From contig NZ_LJHU01000002.1 in the NCBI RefSeq assembly GCF_001295975.1, forward strand, positions 1-41,398: DNA of 41,398 nucleotides. Reading direction: 5' to 3'. A program made the position numbers and the translations under genes. The notes beneath the pieces were generated by a model. It had not been told where the DNA came from. It searched no databases and saw nothing but the letters and a program-made list of their open reading frames with translations. The stretch is from Brevundimonas sp. AAP58. Its GTDB lineage: Bacteria; Pseudomonadota; Alphaproteobacteria; Caulobacterales; Caulobacteraceae. This document shows positions 16,316 to 29,588 of the stretch, in pieces (within the stretch, counting starts at the first letter, position 1; every line of letters starts with the position of its first letter).

Positions 16316-18739
16316 TCAGAAGCGATAGCCGATGGTGAATCCGTAGGTCCGCGGCGGCAGGTAGGTCACCCCGATCAGACGGCCGGTCGAGACCGCAAAG
16401 GTCGAGGCCCGCACTTCCTCGTCGCCGATGTTCTTGGCCCAGAGCTGGGCCGTGACCGAGCCATCGCCGCTCTCATAGACGAGAGAGGCGTCGACCATGG
16501 TGTAGGCCTCCGAGCTTTCGATATCGCGCTCGAACTCCGAGAAGAAAGTCTGGCTCTTGTAGGAGACGTCCCCCATCAGGGTCAGCATGCCGTCCATCGG
16601 CATGACGAACGGCAGGTCGACCTCGCCGTGCAGGTTCCAGGCCCATTCCGGCGTGTTGCGGACGCGGTTGCCCGCGAGCTGCAGATTGCCACCGCCCGGC
16701 GCGCCAAAGGCGGTCGGATCGGGGTTGGTGATCGGATTGTAGGGCGTGCCGCCGGCGACGTTGCGCGGATCCAGGGGATCGACGGTGATGTAGTCGTCGA
16801 AGGCCGCGTCGGTCCAGGACAGGCCGCCGGACAGGCGGACCGTGTCGGTCGGGGCAGCGAAGAAGTCAGCTTCGAAGCCATTGGCCGAGGTTCGCGCGGC
16901 GTTCTGGAAGATGGTGGTGAAGCCCGCCGGGCCGCCCGTGATGGTCTTGTTCAGCTGCAGGCCGTCCAGCTCGTAGGCGTAGGCCGCCATGTTGAGCGTC
17001 AGGCGGTTGTCCATCAGAGTGGCTTTCACGCCGATCTCGTGGTTGGAGATTTCCTCGGGGTCCACGATGGTGCGCGACGCATAGGCGTTCTCGCCCGAGC
17101 CGGCTTTGAAGCCTTCCGAGTAGGTGTAGTAGAGCAGCAGGTCGGGGTTGACCTCCCACTGGATGCCGATCTCGGGCGTGAAGTCCTCGAAGGTGCGCTC
17201 GGTCAGGGTCGCGCCGCGCGGTGTGTAAAGCGTCGGCAGGGCCTGGTTCGGCGCGGTCGGCGAATAGCGGATGATGTAGCCCGCGTTGTCGGTCGTCACC
17301 GTTTCGTGGCTGTAGCGGCCACCGATCTTGATGCTGAAGCCCTGGAGCTGTTCCGACAGCATGCCAAGGTCAAAGGTCGCCTGACCAAACAGGGCAGTCG
17401 CCTCAGTCTGAAGGTCAGAGCTGACGCAGACGCGCTTGGGCGTCTGGATGGCCGATCCGCCAGTCGTGTTGCCCGGTCCGTATCCGCAGAACTCATAGGC
17501 CGTGGCCAGCGGGACGTTGTCGCGGGCCAGTATGGTCGGGGTGCCGGGCAGGCCGGTGGCGCGGCCGAAACCGACGTTGTCGATCGGGTTCTGCTGCTCC
17601 TCGAAGTAGTAGCCGCCGAGCACCAGGTTCACGAAGTCGGTATCGTAGTTCAGCTGCAGCTCGGTGGAGAACTGCTCGCTGTCGATGCGGCGCTCCTGGA
17701 CCGTCGAGTTGACCCCGTTGATCGTGAAGGCGCTCTGAACCGCCGACAAGTCCAGGTCCTGGAACAGGGAGGTTTCGAAGCTGCGGAAGTTGGTGATGTT
17801 CGTGAACGACAGATTCTCGTTGATGTTCGCCCGGAACGTCGAGGTGAGGGCGAACGACTCCGTGTCGGTGCCCGGCTGGACCTCGCTGGCCAGGTCGCGC
17901 GGGTCGGTCGCATAGCCGCCGACGCCGAGCGCCGGAAGACGGGCGATGCCGGGGAAGCTGGCGCGCAGGTAGTGGATGGCGCCGGAGCTGTCGTCCTGGC
18001 GGAAGTATTCGCCCGACAGCAGCAGGCTGACGTCCGGGGTAAAGTCGAAGTTCAGCTGGCCCCGGACCATGCGCCGGTTCAGGTCGTCGACATCAGCACC
18101 GGTGAAGGGGTTTTCGCCGAAGCCATCGCGGCCCTCGGTCTTGCCGGCGATGCGGAACTGGATGGTGTCCGTGACCGGGCCACCCACGGCGACCTCGGTG
18201 ATCAGGGTGTTGTAGTTGCCGATCGTCAGACGGCCATAACCTTCGAACACGTCTGACGGCTTGGCGGTGATGACGTTGACCGAGCCGCCTACGGCGTTCC
18301 GGCCGTACAGCGTGCCCTGGGGTCCGCGCAGGACCTCGACCCGCTCCACGTCGAACAGGGAGGTCAGCTGGGCCTCGGCGCGGGCGACGTAGGCACCGTC
18401 AACGTGCAGGGCGACACCGGTCGACGAGCCGGTCGTGGAGGTGTTGGCGCCGACGCCGCGGATGAAGATCTTGGCCTGGTTGAAGTCATTGCCGAAGTTG
18501 ACTGACGGCACGATGGTCTGCAGGTCCGACAGGTTGTTCACCTGGGCGTTATTCAGCCGCTCCTCGCCCAGCGCGGTCACAGCAATGGACACGTCCTGCA
18601 GCGACTGCTCGCGGCGAGACGCGGTGACGATGATGTCATCGACGGTGGCAGCCTCTTGTTGCTGAGCAGGGGCCCCGGTCTGGGCGTAGGCGCTGGTCGA
18701 GGCCAGCAGAACGGCGAGCGCGCCGAATGCGATCTTCAT
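16316..18739 (-). CDS. TonB-dependent outer-membrane receptor, probable aromatic uptake
   Basis: An 807-residue TBDT. It has a signal peptide (MKIAFGALAVLLASTSAYAQ), a TonB-box-like segment VDDIIVTASRREQSLQD, then a plug domain with VEVLRGPQGTLYGRNAVGGSVNV (about residues 125-150). A long beta-barrel ends in the aromatic YGFTIGYRF. CCGGGAGGAAACC precedes the ATG. The substrate is unknown. Its position within the lignin-aromatic genes, and a promoter element shared with the demethylase/C1 cluster, suggest methoxylated aromatic acids or dimers; SYK-6 DdvT is a known TBDT for such compounds. Confidence 0.88.
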   Translation of the reverse strand: MKIAFGALAVLLASTSAYAQTGAPAQQQEAATVDDIIVTASRREQSLQDVSIAVTALGEERLNNAQVNNLSDLQTIVPSVNFGNDFNQAKIFIRGVGANTSTTGSSTGVALHVDGAYVARAEAQLTSLFDVERVEVLRGPQGTLYGRNAVGGSVNVITAKPSDVFEGYGRLTIGNYNTLITEVAVGGPVTDTIQFRIAGKTEGRDGFGENPFTGADVDDLNRRMVRGQLNFDFTPDVSLLLSGEYFRQDDSSGAIHYLRASFPGIARLPALGVGGYATDPRDLASEVQPGTDTESFALTSTFRANINENLSFTNITNFRSFETSLFQDLDLSAVQSAFTINGVNSTVQERRIDSEQFSTELQLNYDTDFVNLVLGGYYFEEQQNPIDNVGFGRATGLPGTPTILARDNVPLATAYEFCGYGPGNTTGGSAIQTPKRVCVSSDLQTEATALFGQATFDLGMLSEQLQGFSIKIGGRYSHETVTTDNAGYIIRYSPTAPNQALPTLYTPRGATLTERTFEDFTPEIGIQWEVNPDLLLYYTYSEGFKAGSGENAYASRTIVDPEEISNHEIGVKATLMDNRLTLNMAAYAYELDGLQLNKTITGGPAGFTTIFQNAARTSANGFEADFFAAPTDTVRLSGGLSWTDAAFDDYITVDPLDPRNVAGGTPYNPITNPDPTAFGAPGGGNLQLAGNRVRNTPEWAWNLHGEVDLPFVMPMDGMLTLMGDVSYKSQTFFSEFERDIESSEAYTMVDASLVYESGDGSVTAQLWAKNIGDEEVRASTFAVSTGRLIGVTYLPPRTYGFTIGYRF

Positions 18740-18848
18740 TGGTTTCCTCCCGGTGGTCGTTTTTCGTTGACGGTGGCCCAGCCTCTTCGGGCTGCTACTC
18801 GAACCCGCCGGACCTCCATGTCCGGACCCAGTCGCCTGCCTGACTTTT

Positions 18849-18880
18849 CTTATATGTGAAAAGTTCAGAGACGTGAAGTA
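18849..18880 (-). promoter_or_regulatory. Candidate promoter with IclR-type operator, copy B
   Basis: The core 18851-18880 matches 12789-12818 at 23 of 30 positions. On the minus strand it shows TTCACG (18877-18872), a 17-base spacer and TATAAG (18854-18849), 110 bp upstream of the TBDT start. The central inverted pair is TGAA-AAG-TTCA with a third TGAA copy in GTGAAG, giving three half-sites as in copy A. The spacing between hexamers and half-sites is identical in both copies. Confidence 0.6.
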
Positions 18881-18904
18881 TACCAGCGTGCGGCCGCTGG
18901 CAAG

Positions 18905-21960
<3,056 letters not shown>

Positions 21961-21968
<8 letters not shown>

Positions 21969-22635
21969 AGCGCAGGCCCATCGCCTCCAGCTTTCCGCGC
22001 ATGTCGTAGATGTCGAGGCCGAGCTCGCCGGCCGCCAGCCGCTCGCGCTTGGACGCCTCATTGGCCTCCCGCGCCAGCCCTTTCTCCAGCACCGAGGCCG
22101 CGTCCGTGCGGCGGACCACGCAGACGCCGTCGTCGTCGGCCACGATGACGTCGCCGGCCTCGATCGCCGCCCCGGCGCAGACGATGGGCACATTCACGTC
22201 GCCCAGCGTCGCCTTGACCGTCCCCTGCGCGAACACGGCCTTCGACCAGACCGGAAAGCCCATCTCGGTCAGGTCGCGCACGTCGCGCACGCCCGCGTCG
22301 ATCACCAGCCCCCGGCACCCCCGCGCCTGCGCCGACGTCGCCAGCAGATCGCCGAAGTAGCCGTCCGAACAGGGCGAGGTGGGCGCCAGCACCAGGATGT
22401 CGCCAGCTTGCAGTTGCTCGATGGCGACATGCAGCATCCAGTTGTCGCCGGGCGGGGCCGAGATGGTCACGGCCGATCCGGCGATCCGCGCGCCGGGATA
22501 GATGGGCCGCATGTGGGGGGCGAGCAGGCCGATGCGCCCTTGCGCCTCGTGCACCGTGGCGACGCCCAGCCGGGCGAGGCCGTCGATCACGGCGGCGTCC
22601 GCGCGCGCGACCTTGGTCACAACCCGACCCGCCAT
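21961..22635 (-). CDS. ligK: 4-carboxy-4-hydroxy-2-oxoadipate aldolase / oxaloacetate decarboxylase
   Basis: Final enzyme of the 4,5-cleavage pathway: it splits 4-carboxy-4-hydroxy-2-oxoadipate to pyruvate and oxaloacetate, using a divalent metal. It is a 224-residue RraA-fold class II aldolase. [20 protein letters not shown] and [16 protein letters not shown] (Asp96) precede the metal/substrate motif [12 protein letters not shown] (Arg117-Asp118). The C-terminus [23 protein letters not shown] is typical of this aldolase rather than of RraA RNase inhibitors, which lack it. It is the first gene of the leftward operon and divergent from the LysR-type regulator across 94 bp. Confidence 0.93.
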
Positions 22636-22729
22636 TGATGCCTCCCTTTCGCTCGCCCCGCTCATGGCGGGGGGGAGGGGCAGGGGGAATTCGCATTTGC
22701 GCCGGGCCGATAAGATTTTACGATAGGTC
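22636..22729. promoter_or_regulatory. Divergent ligK / LysR-type regulator promoter region
   Basis: This 94-bp gap must hold both promoters. It contains TAAGATTTTACGA (22711-22723), which fits the T-N11-A pattern of LysR-type sites only loosely in symmetry, next to the regulator's start. GATTTTACGAT here resembles GATTTGCGGAT at 23951-23961, ahead of the second lig operon. Confidence 0.45.
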
Positions 22730-23935
22730 ATGAGCGACCTGTCGCCGTTAGATCTGAACCTGCGCCACCTGCGTGCCCTGTCGGTGGTGATCGCTCGCGG
22801 CAGCATGAGCCGGGCGGCCGAGACCGTGGGCCTGTCGCAACCGGCGCTGACGCAGGGCTTGGCCAAGCTGGAGCGGGCGCTCGATGTGCGTCTGCTGACG
22901 CGCCAGCCGGACGGCGTGCGCCCGACCGAGGCCGGGCAGGTGCTGGCCGAGCGGGCTGACCGGGCCTTCCACCACATCGCCGAGGCCGCGCGTCAGGCAG
23001 GACGCAGCGGCTTCGCCCGGCCCGAACGGCTGGTGACGGCGACGCAGCTCAGGGCTTTCCTCGCCTTGGCGGACGCCGGTTCGTTCACGGCGGCGGCGCG
23101 GGCGACGGGATTGTCTCAGCCCGGCCTGCACGCGGCCGTGCGAGACCTGGAGCAGATCTGCGCCGTACCGATCGTGGAGCGTCAGGGACGCGGTGTCGTC
23201 CTGACCCGCGCGGGGCGAAGGTTGGCGCGCGGCGCGCGGCTGGCGCGGTCGGAGATCGCCTCGGCTTTGGCGGAGTTGCGGCCCGGCGCGGGCGGCGACC
23301 TCAATCGCATCACGGTCGGGGCCATGCCGCTGTCGCGCGCCGTGCTTCTGCCGCGCGCGGTGGCCGGGATGGTGGCCGAAGAGCCGGGTTTCGTGGTCGA
23401 CATCGTCGACGGGGCCTGGCGCGAACTGGTCGAGCCCCTGCGCGACGGCGTCATCGACGTCATGGTCGGCGCCCTGCGCGACGAGGTCTCGGCCGATCTG
23501 GTGCAGAGGCCGCTGCTGGAAGACCGGTTGATGGTCGTGGGCCGAAAGGGCCACCCGCTGGCCGGGGTGGCGAGGCCCAGCCGGGAGGCGTTGGCGGCCT
23601 ATCCCTGGGTGATCGGACGGCCGGGTTCGCCATTGCGGCTGCTCTGGCAGACCCTGTTCGCCGATGGTCCGACGCCCGCCGCGCCGGTGGAGTGCGGCTC
23701 GGTCACGGCGATCCGGGGCATCCTCCGCCAGAGCGATCTCCTGACCCTGCTGTCCCGCGACCAAGTGGCGCTGGAGATCGAGGCCGGCGTCCTCACACCC
23801 ATCGGTCCGTCGCTTAGCCAGACCAGCCGGACCATCGGCCTGACCACGCGGGCGGACTGGCGGCCGACACCGACGCAGGCCCAGTTCCTTGCGCGGCTCG
23901 AACAGGCGGCAGCTTCCATTCAGGAAAATGAATAG
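22730..23935 (+). CDS. LysR-type regulator with two N-terminal HTH domains
   Basis: A 401-residue regulator, about 100 residues longer than ordinary LysR proteins. The excess is a second DNA-binding domain. The first (about residues 8-70) has [20 protein letters not shown] then [14 protein letters not shown]. The second (about 104-165) has [20 protein letters not shown] then [15 protein letters not shown] normal effector domain follows (about 190-395: [34 protein letters not shown]). It lies between the two divergent lig operons and is the obvious candidate for their control, parallel to LigR in SYK-6. LigR is, as far as I recall, of normal LysR length, so I do not use that symbol. Confidence 0.88.
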   Translation: MSDLSPLDLNLRHLRALSVVIARGSMSRAAETVGLSQPALTQGLAKLERALDVRLLTRQPDGVRPTEAGQVLAERADRAFHHIAEAARQAGRSGFARPERLVTATQLRAFLALADAGSFTAAARATGLSQPGLHAAVRDLEQICAVPIVERQGRGVVLTRAGRRLARGARLARSEIASALAELRPGAGGDLNRITVGAMPLSRAVLLPRAVAGMVAEEPGFVVDIVDGAWRELVEPLRDGVIDVMVGALRDEVSADLVQRPLLEDRLMVVGRKGHPLAGVARPSREALAAYPWVIGRPGSPLRLLWQTLFADGPTPAAPVECGSVTAIRGILRQSDLLTLLSRDQVALEIEAGVLTPIGPSLSQTSRTIGLTTRADWRPTPTQAQFLARLEQAAASIQENE

Positions 23936-23989
23936 CCTTCGACCCATAGTGATTTGCGGATCGTGTGCCTCGCCGCGATAGGTCCGCCC
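23936..23989 (+). promoter_or_regulatory. Possible promoter/operator of the ligJABC operon
   Basis: A 54-bp gap between the regulator stop and the next gene. It contains GATTTGCGGAT (23951-23961), sharing GATTT-N3-GAT with the ligK/regulator gap. No clear -35/-10 pair is seen, and transcription could also continue from the regulator gene. Confidence 0.3.
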
Positions 23990-24864
23990 ATGACGCAGCG
24001 CCTCGCCTTCATCGGCTTCGGGGAAGCGGCCTCGGCCTTCGCCGAGGGCTGGAGCGGCGTGTCCGCCCGCGCGTATGACCGGAAGACCGAGGCGGCCGGG
24101 ACCCGTGCGGGCAAGTTGGCCGACTACGAGCGGTTCCGCGTCGCGGGATGTTCGACCCTCCTTCAGGCGTTGTCGGACGCGCCTCTGATCCTGTCGCTGG
24201 TGACGGCGGATCAGGCGCTCGCCGCCGCACGATCCGCCGCCGCAGTCATCACGCCGGGCGCGCTCTACTGCGACATGAACAGCGTCGCGCCCGAGACCAA
24301 GCGCGTCGCGGCCGAAGCCGTCGAGGATGCGGGCGGTCGCTATGTCGATGTCGCGGTCATGGCCCCGGTCCACCCCAAGCGTCGTGCAGTCCCTCTGCTG
24401 ATCTCTGGTCCGCATGCGGCGGAGGCGGCGCATGGCCTGACCGCGCTGGGCTTCGTCAACATCCAGATGCTGGACGGACCCGTCGGCACGGCGGCGGCGG
24501 TGAAGATGATCCGCTCGGTGATGGTCAAGGGGATGGAGGCCCTGTCGGCCGAATGCATTCTGGCCGCCGACCGGGCGGGCGTGACCGACGCGGTGATCGC
24601 CTCGCTGGACGCCAGTTCGCCGGGCGCCGATTGGCGCGGACGTTTCGACTACAACCTCGACCGCATCCTGATCCACGGCGTGCGCCGCGCCGCCGAGATG
24701 GAGGAATCCGCGAAGACTCTGGAAGGGCTCGGCGTCGAACCCCGCATGACGCGCGGTACGATCGCGATTCAGCGCGACCTCGGCGCGCGCGGCCTCGGCT
24801 CGCCGGACGGCCTAGAGGCCAAGCTGGAGCTGCTCGCTGGCGCGCCGGCTCAGGAGGCCGCTGC

Positions 24865-24868
<4 letters not shown>
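23990..24868 (+). CDS. NAD(P)-binding dehydrogenase, 3-hydroxyisobutyrate dehydrogenase-like (DUF1932)
   Basis: A 292-residue protein with an N-terminal Rossmann fold (RLAFIGFGEAASAFAEGW). The middle segment DMNSVAPETKRVAAEAV and DVAVMAPVHPKRRAVPLLISG are family regions. The helix carrying VGTAAAVKMIRSVMVKGMEA contains the catalytic-type Lys of beta-hydroxyacid dehydrogenases. The C-terminal half matches the DUF1932 domain. Its substrate is unknown. It heads the ligJABC operon and its stop overlaps the ligJ start (ATGA). A 2-hydroxyacid or oxoacid intermediate of the pathway is a reasonable guess, but no step of the standard 4,5-pathway lacks an enzyme here. Confidence 0.8.
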
Positions 24869-28113
<3,245 letters not shown>

Positions 28114-28238
28114 AGAGCGATGGCCTTGCTATCGGTTCATCGCGAACGGGCGTCCGACCTGAGCGCGAGGCCCGGCGTCGGGTTCTCCAAAAAGCTGAGC
28201 TCATGGCGGAGCAGTCCCGATAGACCGATGCGAGCCCA

Positions 28239-29483
28239 TCAGCGGACGCGACGCACCCCCATGATGACAGTAGCCCCGAGGATCGCCAGAACAGAGCCAC
28301 ACAGGTAGATGACGGGCAGTCGGGCCCCTGAGCCCAGGATCATCAGTCCAATCGCCGGCGCTAGGATCTGGGCACCGGTGTTGGCCGCGTTCAGCAGGCC
28401 TAGGTCGCTTCCGGTTCTGTCAGGAGCCGGCAGTACGCTCGCGGCAAGAGCCAGTTCGGTCACGCCATAAGCGCCGATCCCGATGCCGAACAGCGTCTGG
28501 GCAACCAAGGGGCCCGGCCATGAGGGGAAGCACCCAAGCACCAGGGCACCGGATGCGATAAGGGCTGCGCCGGTGAATACAACGATCTTCCGACGCCCCA
28601 GTCTGTCCGAGAGACGCCCCGCGGCCAGACCCGTGATCACGGATAGGACTGTGGAGAGAGCGAGCAGACCACTGACAATCGTTTCCGGCCTGCGGTTTGG
28701 CGCTGAGCCGAGAACCTCGCCCTCCTGGCCAATCAGGTACAGCAGGTAGAGAACATTCAGTGCGACCGCCGTTTGTACCAGCAGACGGGAAACGAAGGTT
28801 GCGACGAAATCCCGATCGGCGAAAGCGTTCAGAGAGAGCGATCCCGGTACCGCGGATTGGGCGGTCTGGAGTGGATTTGTCGCGTTCCAGACGATGAAGG
28901 GCATCACTAGGGCAATCGTGATCGCCATGACGACCGTCATTCGAGATGCCGCTTCCGTGAGCCAAAGGCCGATCACGACGGCCCCGCAGAGACTGGCAAG
29001 CGGGAAGGCCAGGCCCGCGAATCCGGCCACGAAACCTCGCCGATGTTCGGGGACCCGCTCGGCTAGGGTCGCGGCGAGCGGATTCAGCATGAAGTTCAAG
29101 CCGACTTGCAGGATGAGGACCGCGGTCAACAGTTCGCCCGCGCTCCCCGACCGATGGATTAGGATGTAGCTCAGGGCGGTGGCGATCAGACCTACCGTGA
29201 TCCAGACAGACCTTCCGCCCGGCCAGCGGCGCGTGCGATCTCCGAGAAACCCTGCGAACACCCCTGAAATGCTCGCTGTAACCGATCCCCAGAGTGCGAC
29301 CTGACTTAGCAACTTTCCGGGGGCCGACGGGTCGATCACGGCCGCTTTCAACGGCAACAGCAAGGTCAGGAGCGGGATAAAGGCGATGTAGGTCCCCACC
29401 TGGGCCATGGCATAGATTGCGACAAACGCCGGACTCGGCGTCCCTCTTATTCCATTGGCGCTGGTGTCTTCGCTTGGACTCAT
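28239..29483 (-). CDS. MFS transporter, probable sugar porter
   Basis: A 12-helix inner-membrane porter (414 residues from the ATG at 29483, 426 from an ATG at 29519; neither has a good ribosome binding site). GFLGDRTRRWPGGR and AGRLSDRLGRRKIVVFTG are MFS loop 2-3 and 8-9 motifs, and NPLAATLAERVPEHRRG lies near helix 5. It is downstream of the TBDT gene of the beta-glucan locus, in the same direction, behind a terminator. Uptake of a glucose oligomer or monomer is inferred from these neighbours. Transporters paired with SusC-like or Caulobacter TBDTs commonly have this arrangement. Confidence 0.75.
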   Translation of the reverse strand: MSPSEDTSANGIRGTPSPAFVAIYAMAQVGTYIAFIPLLTLLLPLKAAVIDPSAPGKLLSQVALWGSVTASISGVFAGFLGDRTRRWPGGRSVWITVGLIATALSYILIHRSGSAGELLTAVLILQVGLNFMLNPLAATLAERVPEHRRGFVAGFAGLAFPLASLCGAVVIGLWLTEAASRMTVVMAITIALVMPFIVWNATNPLQTAQSAVPGSLSLNAFADRDFVATFVSRLLVQTAVALNVLYLLYLIGQEGEVLGSAPNRRPETIVSGLLALSTVLSVITGLAAGRLSDRLGRRKIVVFTGAALIASGALVLGCFPSWPGPLVAQTLFGIGIGAYGVTELALAASVLPAPDRTGSDLGLLNAANTGAQILAPAIGLMILGSGARLPVIYLCGSVLAILGATVIMGVRRVR

Positions 29484-29524
29484 GGGCGGGACAATGACGA
29501 GCGCAGGTCGCACTGTCATCGCGC

Positions 29525-29561
29525 AAAAAAGAAGCGGCTCCTCCCCAACGGAAGGAGCCGC
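29525..29561 (-). terminator. Rho-independent terminator of the TBDT gene
   Basis: GCGGCTCCT (29534-29542) pairs with AGGAGCCGC (29553-29561), followed on the minus strand by TTCTTTTTTG. It begins 27 bp after the receptor's stop and lies just ahead of the MFS start. Any MFS expression from the receptor promoter must be by read-through. Confidence 0.85.
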
Positions 29562-29588
29562 CTGAAGGCCGCTCAGGAGATTGGCGGA

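Noticed and set aside
16208..18256. Long open frame (682 codons) on the plus strand opposite the aromatic TBDT gene
   Set aside because: It mirrors the codon structure of the real gene, lacks domains, signal peptide and ribosome binding site, and such antisense frames are common in GC-rich DNA.
22748..24676. Long open frame (642 codons) on the minus strand across the tandem-HTH regulator and dehydrogenase genes
   Set aside because: His/Arg/Gln-rich composition and overlap with two well-supported genes mark it as a shadow.
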